Positions 17,795 through 26,981 of a stretch of DNA of 64,000 nucleotides are shown here, piece by piece. Made by a program: the position numbers and the translations under genes. The stretch covers positions 1 through 64,000 of the forward strand of contig JAOTXT010000004.1 in assembly GCA_029862205.1 (NCBI GenBank), read 5' to 3'. The notes under the pieces are model-generated. The model saw only the letters and a program-made list of their open reading frames with translations. It made no database searches and was not told the origin of the DNA. The stretch comes from Paracoccaceae bacterium (GTDB lineage: Bacteria; Pseudomonadota; Alphaproteobacteria; Rhodobacterales; Rhodobacteraceae). Position 1 is the stretch's first letter, and every line of letters begins with the position of its first letter.

Positions 17795-19390
17795 TCAGCG
17801 CTCCTCGATCCGGCCGTCCAGATATGGCTCGTATGGTCCGGATTCGACCAGATACTCCACCACCACCTGGTCAAGCGGCGGGCCGAAATCATATGGATTG
17901 ATTGCGCTCTCCGCGAAGATCACATAGCCGTCGCCGCCCCCGCGGATATAGTCGTTGGCGACGACCCCGTAGACTTTGTCCGGATCGAGCTGCACCCACG
18001 CCCCGTCCTCGCGGACCATGACCTGCTGGATGCGGCCCTCGTTCGGCGCCGCCCCGCGGGTCCAGACGTATTTGATGCCGGCCACTTGTGGAAACCGGCC
18101 TTTCACATCCTCGACCTGGCTGACCCCGTTCTCGAGCGCCGCGACCACGTCCGCGCCTGTCAGCTGGAAGGTCGAAAGCGTGTTCTGGAACGGCAGCACT
18201 GTCAGGACCTCGCCCATGGTGATCGGGCCGGCGTCGATCGAGGCGCGCAGGCCGCCGCCATTGGCGATCGCGATCTGAATGCCTTGGTCCTTGACCCGGC
18301 TGAGCATCGCATCCGCGACCAGATTGCCCATCTGGCATTCGGCCAACCGGCAGCTGCCCCGGTCGCCGTCGATCGCATCGGCCGCGTCGGCCACCACCTT
18401 TTTGCGTATCTCGTCCAAAGGCTTGGCCAGTTCAGCAATCCGCGATTTCACCGCGTTGTCCTCGGCGAAGCTTGCATCCATCACGATCGGCTCGCCGGCC
18501 GCGGCGGTCACGGCGCCGTTGTCGTCCCAGGTCACGGTCAGTTCGCCCAATAGCCGCCCGAAGGCGTAAGCCTGGACCACCGGTACCCGGTTGCCGTCCG
18601 GTCCCTCGACCCAAGTGGGATAGGGACCATCCGCTTTCTCGTAGGAATTCGAGAGATAGGTGTTGGTGTGCCCGCCGACGATGATATCGACGCCCGCAAC
18701 CTGCGAGGCAACGTCCAGGTCGACAGAATAGCCGGAATGGCTGAGTACCACGATCTTGTCGATGCCCGCCTCGGTCAGCGCGGCGACCTCTCGCGTCAGC
18801 GCCTCGGCCGGGTTCGAAAATGCGACATTCGGCCCGGGCTTGGCCAGCTCGTCCGTGTCCTCGGGCGTCAGTCCGATCAGTCCGATCTTCTCGCCGCCCA
18901 CCTCGATCACGGTCGAGGGCATCAGCACACCCGCCAATTCCGGCTCGGCCGAGACATCCGCGTTAGCTAGAAGGATCGGGAACTCGATCGTCTCCATGAA
19001 GGCGCGCAGCACGTTCGGACCGTCATCGAATTCGTGGTTGCCGACGGTCATCGCGTCATAGCCGAGCGCGTTCATCATCTCGGCCTCGGCCTGGCCTTGG
19101 TATTGGGTGTAGAACAGCGAGCCCTGGAACTGATCGCCGCCATCGACCAGGATCGAGTGCTCGGCCGCGGCGCGGCGCTCGCGGATCGCGGTAATCAGCC
19201 GGGCCGAACCCCCGAAGCACTTGTTCTCGGCGGCGTCCTCGGACCCGCAGGCGCTGTTGTACTTGTTCACCGGCTCAATCCGGCTGTGAAAGTCGTTGGT
19301 GTGCAGGATCGTCAGGGTGAAGTCCGCATATGCCGGAGTGGACAGAGCCGCGACCGCCGTCATGGCGATGAGTAACCGTCTCGGTTGCAT
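17795..19390 (-). CDS. Secreted 5'-nucleotidase / UDP-sugar hydrolase family protein
   Basis: A 531-residue UshA-family metallophosphatase. It begins with a signal peptide (MQPRRLLIAMTAVAALSTPAYA) and acts in the periplasm, releasing phosphate and nucleosides from nucleotides. Metal-site motifs are in order: TILHTNDFHSR, DGGDQFQGS, VGNHEFDDG, VLSHSGYSVD and GGHTNTYL. The C-terminal domain has IAIANGGGLRASI and NTLSTFQLTG. An ATG 21 bases upstream exists, but GGAGG with normal spacing selects 19390, which also begins the signal peptide. Neighbours are unrelated. Confidence 0.9.
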   Translation of the reverse strand: MQPRRLLIAMTAVAALSTPAYADFTLTILHTNDFHSRIEPVNKYNSACGSEDAAENKCFGGSARLITAIRERRAAAEHSILVDGGDQFQGSLFYTQYQGQAEAEMMNALGYDAMTVGNHEFDDGPNVLRAFMETIEFPILLANADVSAEPELAGVLMPSTVIEVGGEKIGLIGLTPEDTDELAKPGPNVAFSNPAEALTREVAALTEAGIDKIVVLSHSGYSVDLDVASQVAGVDIIVGGHTNTYLSNSYEKADGPYPTWVEGPDGNRVPVVQAYAFGRLLGELTVTWDDNGAVTAAAGEPIVMDASFAEDNAVKSRIAELAKPLDEIRKKVVADAADAIDGDRGSCRLAECQMGNLVADAMLSRVKDQGIQIAIANGGGLRASIDAGPITMGEVLTVLPFQNTLSTFQLTGADVVAALENGVSQVEDVKGRFPQVAGIKYVWTRGAAPNEGRIQQVMVREDGAWVQLDPDKVYGVVANDYIRGGGDGYVIFAESAINPYDFGPPLDQVVVEYLVESGPYEPYLDGRIEER

Positions 19391-19502
19391 GATCTTTTTC
19401 CTCCACTTCACGCACCATGGACGGTGCGTCGTGGCCTCTTCGGGCCGTAGGTGCGAATTCTATCTCTCATTCCGGCGATTCGCGGGCCGGAAGTCCCGGG
19501 GG

Positions 19503-20339
19503 TCAGGGACCATATGCGGCGAAACTTGCAGGGAGGGTCCCGATTTCCATGGTCACGGATTTCACGCCGTCGAGGTCCTCGATCTTCTGAGTCAGCGCGG
19601 AGAGACCGGATGTATTCTCGACCATTCCGCTGAGCGTCACCGCGCCGTCCGAGACCGAAACCTCCAGATCACCGCCCACGGTCGCTATGTCGCGGGCCGT
19701 CTCGGCGATGGTGCGCACACGCTCTTCCAGAAGCTTGTCCTTGAGCGACGCCGCCATTTCGCCGACATCCTCGGCGTCAATCGACTGCGCATACTCGCAC
19801 AGCATGTGAATGCCGAAGCTGATCGAGACGAAGCCCGTATTGATCACCATGTCGTAGCCGGTGGGATTCCTCCAATCCCGGTTGAAGCGCGCCTCGATCA
19901 CCCTTGCATGGGCCGCGTCGCTGCGTTCGATCTCGCGCCGGGCGACGAATTCGTCATCGACCCCAAGACGGCCCATCATCTCCGCTGTCCGGTAGCGCAT
20001 TGGCGCGCAGACCCGGACGCAGATCAGATGAGGTATCGAGCGCAGCAGTTGCGCGGCGCCCCAGCCGCGAATGATCACATTGCCTTTGATCGCGCGTTCC
20101 AGGATCTCTTGCGAGGTGAATTGCGAGAGCCGCCGGGAATCGATCTTCCAGCGCTCCCAAAGCGAGGCTTCGCCTTCAAGGAACCGGTGAACGGCATTTT
20201 CGCTCAGGTCCATGCGCTCGGCGACGTGCTGCTCGACCAGTTCGTGGTGGACGACCTCTAGGCCAAGGGTTTCCGCAACCCCCGTGGCGATATCCTTGCC
20301 GCGGGTGCCCATTTCGCGGGTCATGGCGATGACGGTCAT
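19503..20339 (-). CDS. Cytidylate-kinase-like protein fused to a BON domain
   Basis: A 278-residue protein. Residues about 1-200 follow the cytidylate-kinase-like family (begins MTVIAMTREMGTRGKDIA; VIIRGWGAAQLL; YDMVINTGFVS) that often occurs as a stand-alone nucleotide-binding module. Residues about 210-265 (ARDIATVGGDLEVSVSDGAV, then LTQKIEDLDGVKSVTMEI) have the alternating pattern of a BON domain, usually a lipid- or membrane-contact module of secreted proteins. No signal peptide is seen, so BON here is cytoplasmic. AAGGGGAAACCTC precedes the ATG. Substrate and role are unknown; phosphate-donor kinase activity is unproven. Confidence 0.7.
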   Translation of the reverse strand: MTVIAMTREMGTRGKDIATGVAETLGLEVVHHELVEQHVAERMDLSENAVHRFLEGEASLWERWKIDSRRLSQFTSQEILERAIKGNVIIRGWGAAQLLRSIPHLICVRVCAPMRYRTAEMMGRLGVDDEFVARREIERSDAAHARVIEARFNRDWRNPTGYDMVINTGFVSISFGIHMLCEYAQSIDAEDVGEMAASLKDKLLEERVRTIAETARDIATVGGDLEVSVSDGAVTLSGMVENTSGLSALTQKIEDLDGVKSVTMEIGTLPASFAAYGP

Positions 20340-20489
20340 GAGGTTTCCCCTTCTGTCAAAAATCCAAGGGGCGCGTGCTCAGACTCACGCTCTCCCACTC
20401 TACACCCGCGCAGGGATAGCGCAAAATCGCCGCAACGCGTGGTGCACGAAAAAATTGGCTCGTAGGGAAGCGAGGGTTGGCGGGCGGAC

Positions 20490-22817
20490 CTACCGCTCCT
20501 CGATCACCGGCGGGTCGAAGGCAGTAACCGGCGGCGGCGTGCCCTCGTAGCGCTCGACCTCGACCAGCGTCGTCTGGGCCGAAGGCCCCTGGCCGATCCG
20601 CGAAGTGCCCACATCGCGGGTCAGCACGTTCGGATTGCCATGCTTGCAGAGGCTGCCCTCCACGCCCGGATCCTCTGGGTCGTACCAGGCCCCGGTTGAG
20701 AGCTGGACCACCCCTTGCATCACGGCATCCGACAGGATCACGCCCGCCAGGCAGGCGCCACGGGCATTGAAGACCCGGACCACGTCGCCCTCGGCGATCC
20801 CGCGTAGGGCGGCGTCCTCTGGATGCATGACCATCGGCTCACGGCCCTGGATCTTGCTCGCCTGACTGACCCGGCCCGGATCGAACTGGCTGTGCAGCCG
20901 CGTGCGCGGCTGGTTGGTGATCAGGTGCAGGGGATAGGTCCGCGCCGCCGGTCCGCCTAGCCATTCATAAGGCTCGACCCAAGCCGGATGGCCCGGGTTG
21001 TCGCCGTAGCCGAAGCCGGCGATGCGGTCCGAGAAGATCTCGATCTTCCCGCTCGGCGTTGCCAGCGGCTGACCGTCCGGATCGCCGCGGAACTCCTCCA
21101 TCAGAACCGCCTCGCGCTCGGCCGGGGGCAAGGAAATCGTTTCGCGCTCACGCAGCTCCTCGAGGCTCGGCAATTCGAACCCGGCCTCGCCCGCGCGCTG
21201 GCGCGCCTGGGCCCATAGATGCTGGAGCCAATCCTCGGGGTCACGCCCTTCGGTAAACACGTCGGCCACGCCCATGCGCTCGGCGAGGCCGGAGAAGATC
21301 GCGTAGTCGTCGCGCGTCTCGGCAAAGGGCTCGACCGCCTGGCGCATGGCGACGATCAGCGGCTCCCAATGGGTCATCGAGATGTCCTCGCGCTCGATCT
21401 GCATGGTCGAGGGGAAGACAATGTCCGCGTGCCGCGCCATCTGGGTCCACCAGATGTCGTTGATGATCACGGTCTCTGGACGCCTGATCGCGCGCACCAG
21501 CCGGTTCAGGTCCTGATGATGATGGAAAGGATTGCCGCCGGACCAATATACCGCGCGCAGATCCGGGTATGTCCGCTTTTCCCCATTAAAATCATAGGGT
21601 TCCCCTGGATGCAGCAGCGCGTCCGAGATCCGCGCTACCGGGATCGACGTCGCGACCGGATTCCTGCCCTGGGGCATCGCCGGGAACCTAAACAGACGCA
21701 CCGGATTGCCGATCCCGTTCTCGGACCCGTAGCCGATGCCAAAGCCGCCGCCGGGCAGGCCGATCTGGCCCAGCATCGCCGCCAGCGTGATCGCCATCCA
21801 GCAAGGCATCTCGCCGTGATCGGCGCGCTGGATCGACCAGGCGACCGAGATCATGGTGCGCGCCGCTGCCATGCGCCGGGCCAGCGCCCGCAGGGTATCC
21901 GCGTCGAGGCCGGAGATCGCCGCCGCCCATTCCGCGTCCTTCGGCTGGCCGTCGGTCTCGCCCATCAGATGGGGGAGGAACCGCTCGAATCCGGTCGTGT
22001 AGCGGTCCAGGAACTCCCGGTCGTGCAGGTTTTCGGCCACCAAGGTATGGGCCAGGCCCAGCATGATCGCCGTGTCGGTATTTGGCCGGGGTGCCAGCCA
22101 CTCCGCCTCGATCTCGGGGCTCGTGTCCGAGCGGATCGGCGAGACCGAGACGAACTCGCAGCCCCGTTCCTTGGCGGCCTTCAAGGCGCCCGGCATGGTA
22201 TGCCGTCCGACCCCGCCCGAGGTGACCTGAGCATTCTTCACCGGCAGCCCGCCGAAAAGGACCATCAGCCCCGTATGCTCGACGATCGAGTTCCACGAGG
22301 TCGCCCGGTCCAACAGCAACGATCTCAGCCGCCCCACCACATGGGGCGCCAGCACGTCGACCGCCGCGTGGCTGTAGGTGTTGGTCGAGAAGGTGTAGCC
22401 GCCGATGCAGTTCAGAAACCGGTGCACCTGGGTCTGCGCATGGTGGAATCGCCCGGCGCTGGCCCAGCCATAGGAGCCGCCGAAGATCGCCTCGTTTCCA
22501 TGGGCCTTGCGCACCCGGCCAAGCTCGGCCGCGGCAATGTCCAGCGCCTCGTCCCAGGGCACCGCCACGAAGGGCTCGCGCCCGCGTCCATCGCCGGTGG
22601 CCCGGTGACCATCGGCCAAATAGGACTTGCGGATCATCGGCCGCCCGATCCGGGTCGGGTGATCGACCATGTCGATGATGCCGGGGCCGATATCCGCCGG
22701 GTCCGGGTCGTCCGGATAATCGCGCACGCCCACCAACTTGCCATCCCGGACCTCGGCGAAATAAGTGCCCCAATGGGTCGAAAACGGCGTGACGCGCGGA
22801 TTGCCCTGGTCGTTCAT
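20490..22817 (-). CDS. Molybdopterin oxidoreductase, BisC/TorZ type
   Basis: A 775-residue member of the DMSO-reductase family. Early motifs FGGSYGWASAGRFHHAQ and TFSTNTYSHAAVDV place it with biotin/methionine sulfoxide and TMAO reductases, whose molybdenum ligand is a serine in the TNTYS region. There is no CxxC iron-sulfur motif and no Tat or Sec signal, so a cytoplasmic BisC-like enzyme repairing S- or N-oxides is more likely than a respiratory periplasmic one. The C-terminal cofactor domain (LHLITNQPRTRLHSQFD, TGAWYDPEDPG) is complete. No chaperone or cytochrome partner gene is adjacent. Confidence 0.85.
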   Translation of the reverse strand: MNDQGNPRVTPFSTHWGTYFAEVRDGKLVGVRDYPDDPDPADIGPGIIDMVDHPTRIGRPMIRKSYLADGHRATGDGRGREPFVAVPWDEALDIAAAELGRVRKAHGNEAIFGGSYGWASAGRFHHAQTQVHRFLNCIGGYTFSTNTYSHAAVDVLAPHVVGRLRSLLLDRATSWNSIVEHTGLMVLFGGLPVKNAQVTSGGVGRHTMPGALKAAKERGCEFVSVSPIRSDTSPEIEAEWLAPRPNTDTAIMLGLAHTLVAENLHDREFLDRYTTGFERFLPHLMGETDGQPKDAEWAAAISGLDADTLRALARRMAAARTMISVAWSIQRADHGEMPCWMAITLAAMLGQIGLPGGGFGIGYGSENGIGNPVRLFRFPAMPQGRNPVATSIPVARISDALLHPGEPYDFNGEKRTYPDLRAVYWSGGNPFHHHQDLNRLVRAIRRPETVIINDIWWTQMARHADIVFPSTMQIEREDISMTHWEPLIVAMRQAVEPFAETRDDYAIFSGLAERMGVADVFTEGRDPEDWLQHLWAQARQRAGEAGFELPSLEELRERETISLPPAEREAVLMEEFRGDPDGQPLATPSGKIEIFSDRIAGFGYGDNPGHPAWVEPYEWLGGPAARTYPLHLITNQPRTRLHSQFDPGRVSQASKIQGREPMVMHPEDAALRGIAEGDVVRVFNARGACLAGVILSDAVMQGVVQLSTGAWYDPEDPGVEGSLCKHGNPNVLTRDVGTSRIGQGPSAQTTLVEVERYEGTPPPVTAFDPPVIEER

Positions 22818-22893
22818 GGTCCGGCTCCGTGGCTAACGGCGCCAAACCTAGCCGGTTTTGCCGGATGCGAGAAGGCGCGCAATGTGCACCGCC

Positions 22894-22913
22894 ATTCCCG
22901 CGAAGGCGGGAAT
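22894..22913. repeat. dRS3-like palindrome ATTCCCGC-N4-GCGGGAAT
   Basis: A perfect inverted repeat, ATTCCCGC (22894-22901) and GCGGGAAT (22906-22913) with loop GAAG, lies in the gap between the molybdoenzyme start and the deacylase 3' end. The form is that of the widely scattered small repeats of the dRS3 kind described in Neisseria. Here it could also serve as a terminator for the deacylase operon. Confidence 0.6.
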
Positions 22914-22967
22914 CTGGGCCGTATCGCTCGAGATATTCCGCCCGCGCGGAGGATGACGGCCGTTAAA

Positions 22968-24128
22968 TCAGCGGCTCAGCGTCCCGATCAGCCGGTCGAT
23001 CATGGTCAGGCATTGCTCCAGCTGTTCGACGGCGACGAATTCGTCTGCCTTGTGCGCCTGGTCAATCGAGCCCGGTCCACAGATAACCGCCGACATCCCG
23101 GCGCGCTGGAAAAGCCCCGCCTCGGTCCCGAACGAAACCAGCTCGCGGGCGTTGGAGCCGGTCAGTTCGGCCACCAACTCGCAAGCCTCGGAATGGTCCA
23201 TCGGTTCAAAGCCCGCCACTTCGCCGATTATCTGGGTCTCGATCGACGCCTCGCCATGGACCGCCTTCATCGCCGGCAGCAGGGTGCCGCCGACATAGTC
23301 ACCGATCTCGCGTTTCACGAATTCCGCGTCCGCCTCGACCACGGGCCGCATCTCCCACTCGATCTCGGCCTGGTCGGCGATCACGTTGTGCGCGATCCCG
23401 CCCCGAAGCGCGCCGACCTGAAGCGTGGTCTCCGGCGGGTCAAAGCGCGAGCCCTCGGGCGCGCGGTTCACCAGATCCCCGCGCAACTCCAACAGCTTGG
23501 CGGCATAGCGCACGGCATATTCCACCGCGCTGACCCCCAGATGCGGGGCCGAGCTGTGGCCCGCCAGCCCCGAGAACCGGGTCGTGTACTCGTAGCAGCC
23601 CTTATGCCCCTCGATGATCCGCATCGACGTCGGCTCGCCGATGATGCAGATGCCCGGGCGGCGGCCCGACTCGCGCAATGCCTGCAACAGGACCTGGGCG
23701 CCCAGGCAGCCGGTCTCCTCGTCATAGGTCAGCGCGAAATGGACCGGGCGGCGCAGGTCCGCTTCGGCGATCCGGGGCGCGAGCGCGAGCGCACAGGCGA
23801 TGAACCCCTTCATGTCGCAGGACCCTCTGCCATAGATGCGCCCGTCCTGCTCGACTGCCTGGAATGGGTCGGTGGACCAGTCCTGGCCTTCCACTGGCAC
23901 CACGTCCGTGTGGCCAGACAGGACCACGCCGCCATCGCCCTCGGGCCCGAAACTGGCGAACAGATTGGCCTTGGTCCCAGCCGCGTCGTGGGTCAGGTCG
24001 ATCCGCGCGCCCAGACCCTCCAGGCGATTCTGGCACCAGCGGATCAGGTCCAGGTTCGAGTCGGATGAGATCGTCGGAAAGGCGATCAGCCGTCCCAAAA
24101 TTTCCTTGGTCTCGGCAAGCGCGGTCAC
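22968..24128 (-). CDS. M20-family deacylase, acetylornithine deacetylase-like
   Basis: A 386-residue zinc amidohydrolase with the M20 motifs VLSGHTDVVPVEGQDW (metal His/Asp), GRGSCDMKGF (bridging Asp), TYDEETGCLG (catalytic Glu pair) and GPGSIDQAHKADEF. Length and GEPTSMRIIEGHKG match ArgE, which removes acetyl from N-acetylornithine. The GTG at 24128 overlaps the stop of the M24 gene (GTGA), typical of translational coupling; an ATG at 24167 inside that gene is the alternative. Coupling to an ectoine-hydrolase-like enzyme suggests it deacetylates N-acetyl-2,4-diaminobutyrate instead of, or besides, acetylornithine. That role is inference. Confidence 0.85.
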   Translation of the reverse strand: MTALAETKEILGRLIAFPTISSDSNLDLIRWCQNRLEGLGARIDLTHDAAGTKANLFASFGPEGDGGVVLSGHTDVVPVEGQDWSTDPFQAVEQDGRIYGRGSCDMKGFIACALALAPRIAEADLRRPVHFALTYDEETGCLGAQVLLQALRESGRRPGICIIGEPTSMRIIEGHKGCYEYTTRFSGLAGHSSAPHLGVSAVEYAVRYAAKLLELRGDLVNRAPEGSRFDPPETTLQVGALRGGIAHNVIADQAEIEWEMRPVVEADAEFVKREIGDYVGGTLLPAMKAVHGEASIETQIIGEVAGFEPMDHSEACELVAELTGSNARELVSFGTEAGLFQRAGMSAVICGPGSIDQAHKADEFVAVEQLEQCLTMIDRLIGTLSR

Positions 24129-25318
24129 GGTTTCACGAATAGCTTGCGGGGATAATCCACCAGGCATTCGGCCGGTCCGTCCGAGCGAACCAGCAACGGC
24201 TCGGTGATCTCGAGCCCCCAATCCTCCATCCATAGCGCCGGCATGAAGTGGAAGGTCATGCCGGGTTCCAGCACGGTCTCGTCCTCCGGCCGGATCGAGA
24301 AGGTGCGCTCGCCCCAATCCGGCGGATAGGAGAGCCCGATCGGGTAGCCGCACCGCCCCTCGCGCGCGATGCCGCGCTTCTCCAGAACCCGGTAGAAGGC
24401 GCGGGCCACATCGCCTGCGGTGTTGCCGGCGCGGGCCGCGTCGATCCCGTCCGCGATGCCTTCCAACACCGCCTCCTCGGCGGCCAGCATGTCCTTGGGC
24501 GGCGTGCCTAGGTAAACCGTACGGCACAAGGGCGCGTGGTAACGCCGATAGACGCCGGCGATCTCGAAAAACGTGCCCGCGCCCGCCTCGAACGGTTTGT
24601 CATTCCAGGTCAGGTGTGCCGCAGAGGCGTCCTTGCCGGTCGGCATCAGGGGTGCGATTGCCGGGTAGTCGCCGCCGAAGCTCACCCCTTCGTAGTCCGC
24701 CCCCCAGAGTCCGGTCCGGTAGATCTCGGCCGCCACTTCGTTCTTGCGGCGGCCCGGCTCCATCACCCCGAGGATCCGCGCATGCATCCGCTCGACGATC
24801 CGCGCGGCGCGGCGCATGTAAAGGATTTCCGTCTCGGATTTTATCGCCCGGCACCAATTGACCAGCGCGGTCACGTCCGTGGGAGCGGCGCCCAGCGCCG
24901 ACGCCAGCACTGCGTGCGCACGCGCCGAGTAAAAGTAGTTCTCCATCTCGACGCCCAGCGGGCGCCCGGCCCAGCCACGCGCGTGCAGCAAATCGGCAAG
25001 ATCGTCCATCGGATGTCGCTCGGTCGACATCACATAATGGTCGGCATAGCCGACGATGTCGCCGGGTGACATATAGCAGGTGCGCAGCGCACCCGCCGCG
25101 TCCATGCCGCGCCCCCAAAAGACCGGATCGCCCTCGGGCCCGACGATCACACCTTGATGGACGTAGAAGCTCCAGCCGTCATAGCCGGTCAGCCAGGCCA
25201 TGTTCGACGGGTCGCAGGTGAAAAGCACCTCAATTCCCGCCCCGTCCATCGCCGCGCGCACCGCACGCAAGCGCTGGGCATATTCTTCGCGGGAGAAGGG
25301 CAGGTCGATATCGGGCAT
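24125..25318 (-). CDS. M24-family hydrolase, ectoine hydrolase-like (DoeA/EutD)
   Basis: A 397-residue pita-bread-fold protein related to Xaa-Pro peptidases. It opens MPDIDLPFSREEYAQRL and contains WLTGYDGWSFYVHQG, GADYEGVSFGGDYPAIAPL and DASAAHLTWNDKP, stretches I associate with ectoine hydrolase DoeA/EutD. These cleave the ectoine ring to N-acetyl-2,4-diaminobutyrate. Several classical M24 metal ligands seem replaced, as expected for that branch. The ATG at 25318 gives the family N-terminus; 25339 would add seven residues. No ectoine transporter is next to it and ectoine is not proven as substrate. Confidence 0.7.
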   Translation of the reverse strand: MPDIDLPFSREEYAQRLRAVRAAMDGAGIEVLFTCDPSNMAWLTGYDGWSFYVHQGVIVGPEGDPVFWGRGMDAAGALRTCYMSPGDIVGYADHYVMSTERHPMDDLADLLHARGWAGRPLGVEMENYFYSARAHAVLASALGAAPTDVTALVNWCRAIKSETEILYMRRAARIVERMHARILGVMEPGRRKNEVAAEIYRTGLWGADYEGVSFGGDYPAIAPLMPTGKDASAAHLTWNDKPFEAGAGTFFEIAGVYRRYHAPLCRTVYLGTPPKDMLAAEEAVLEGIADGIDAARAGNTAGDVARAFYRVLEKRGIAREGRCGYPIGLSYPPDWGERTFSIRPEDETVLEPGMTFHFMPALWMEDWGLEITEPLLVRSDGPAECLVDYPRKLFVKP

Positions 25319-25793
25319 CGGAGGACTCTCGCGGATCATCGCGCGCCGGGAAAGGCGTCACTGCCGAGAGAACCCGCGCCGGGCCACCGTATCAAGGGGG
25401 AAAATCATTGGGGACAGCCAGCGCGCGCAGGCTTCGAAAGAATTGCGGCCGCTCCATGGAAGAAGCGGCCGCCAAGCAGACACGCTACACTCGAAACCTG
25501 GGACACTCAAAAAAACGCTTACCGAAACACTACGCGGCCTACACTTAGTTACGCAATCGACGCTGTTCAATTTCTCTAATGGGACATTAGCAACTTTATT
25601 AGAGCTGTTCTAGCTGTTCTTTCAATTTTTTCGTTTCCGATCAGGACTGATGCAAATAACAGCGATTTCTCCGGGGGATAGGTACCCAGGAAATCCAAAA
25701 CTCTTGCGTCGATAAAGCCAAACCGCCCATCGGCGCGTTGCTGATTGCGACGAAAATCCGCCGTTTGATTCGCCGAGCCCCGGCAATGTGGCG
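25319..25793. other. AT-richer intergenic stretch with palindrome and tandem 9-mer
   Basis: No supported gene. An inverted repeat GCGGCCGCT (25445-25453) and AGCGGCCGC (25464-25472) is followed by a base-composition drop around 25500-25640 with a tandem AGCTGTTCT pair (25603-25611 and 25612-25620) and a T-rich tract. Open frames crossing it show no motif or ribosome site. Confidence 0.55.
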
Positions 25794-26738
25794 CTACGTC
25801 GCGGCGCTCGTGGTGACGGTCTTGATCGGTTTCGGCGCGGTCTGGCCGCCGGTCTGTTCGCCAGTTGCGCCGTCGCGTGCGCGATATTCAGGATTCGCCA
25901 TTAACTGTTCGTGGCAACGTCCGAAATGATGAACCGGCAGCTGCGGGAACAGGTGGTGGATCAGGTGATAGCCGTCGTTGCGCGGGAACACGATCGTGCT
26001 CAGAACTCTTGGCAGGGAATGGTTGACGTTGCGCGAGGCATCGAGTTCGTCCTCGGCATGGACCAAGCCCGCATGGTCGATGCAGTCCATCCAGTAATTG
26101 ATCGCCGTGAAAATCCACAGGAACGGGATCCAGACCAACAGCAGCGCGGGCAGCGGGTCGTAGATCAGGAACAACACCGCCGCGCCGATCAGCGCGAACT
26201 TCAGCAACCGATAAACAGTGCCGTCACGCGCCGAGAGATTGATCGACACATATTCGGGCAGATGCAGTCCAAGGATCGGCGTCAGGATGTGGCGCGCGAT
26301 CGTGCGCGGGGTCAGCGGGGCCTCCAGCCGGAAGTGCCGGATGCCCTGCAGGTCGAGGTCCTTCTCGTAATCGCCCAGATGGGCGTGATGGGTCAGATGC
26401 TCGTCGCGGTAGTCGTGGAACGATCCCATCACGATCGATGCAGCGATGCTGCCGATGACCGCGTTGTCGTGACGCTCGACGGAAAAGGCGTAGTGGCAGC
26501 ACTCGTGAACCATGTTGTTGAAGCCGCGCAAACGGGTTCCGATGAAGAACATCACCGCCGCGATGCCCAGCCCCGACACAACCGAAAGCGGCAAAGTCAG
26601 CAGCCAATAGCCAAGGCCGATCGCGCCCAGCAATTGCGCCACGTAAGATACGAGTATCATAATTGCCAGAAGTCGCGAGTTCGCCCTCAACGCTCTGAAC
26701 TGCGGCAGAAATTCCTGGCGAATTGCGTGACCTGACAT
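25794..26738 (-). CDS. Membrane fatty acid desaturase family protein
   Basis: A 314-residue integral membrane di-iron enzyme. Three histidine boxes are visible: HECCH near residue 80, DEHLTHHAH near 115 and YHLIHHLFPQLPVHH near 265, with four or more hydrophobic helices between. The family inserts double bonds into, or hydroxylates, acyl chains or related lipids. The start at 26738 (MSGHAIRQEF) is preceded by AAGGGGGA; an upstream in-frame start at 26822 would add a cysteine-rich leader without a ribosome site. Divergently arranged with the LysR regulator at 26982, which may control it. Confidence 0.85.
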   Translation of the reverse strand: MSGHAIRQEFLPQFRALRANSRLLAIMILVSYVAQLLGAIGLGYWLLTLPLSVVSGLGIAAVMFFIGTRLRGFNNMVHECCHYAFSVERHDNAVIGSIAASIVMGSFHDYRDEHLTHHAHLGDYEKDLDLQGIRHFRLEAPLTPRTIARHILTPILGLHLPEYVSINLSARDGTVYRLLKFALIGAAVLFLIYDPLPALLLVWIPFLWIFTAINYWMDCIDHAGLVHAEDELDASRNVNHSLPRVLSTIVFPRNDGYHLIHHLFPQLPVHHFGRCHEQLMANPEYRARDGATGEQTGGQTAPKPIKTVTTSAAT

Positions 26739-26949
26739 GTTAGGAGTCCCCCTTACGCACATGTATCTTTTAGATACTCCACCCAAGGTGCAGGACAACC
26801 ATAGATTGTAAAATGAATTCAACTACACACGCATAAGGCGACCTAATTCACCTATCAGTTGTATTAATCGGATTGTGTTATTTTGACGGCACCCAACCCG
26901 AATTTCCTAACAAAGGTTGAAAATCTGAGCTAAATCCGGCACATTCCCA

Positions 26950-26962
26950 TTAGTTGAGCTAA
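26950..26962. promoter_or_regulatory. Candidate LysR operator (TTAGTTGAGCTAA)
   Basis: In the AT-rich gap between the divergent desaturase and LysR genes, TTAG and CTAA form an interrupted palindrome just before the regulator's ribosome site. A related GAGCTAAA occurs about 30 bases upstream. LysR regulators commonly bind such T-N11-A dyads in divergent intergenic regions. The binding itself is inference. Confidence 0.35.
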
Positions 26963-26981
26963 TCGGAAATAAGGGGGCGCC

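Noticed and set aside
24129-24527. Upstream extension of the M20 deacylase frame to 24527
   Set aside because: The extra residues are out-of-frame translation of the M24 gene. GTG at 24128 gives the normal family length.
25738-25929. A 63-codon plus-strand frame with a hydrophobic stretch
   Set aside because: Its second half is antisense to the desaturase C-terminus and it has no ribosome site.
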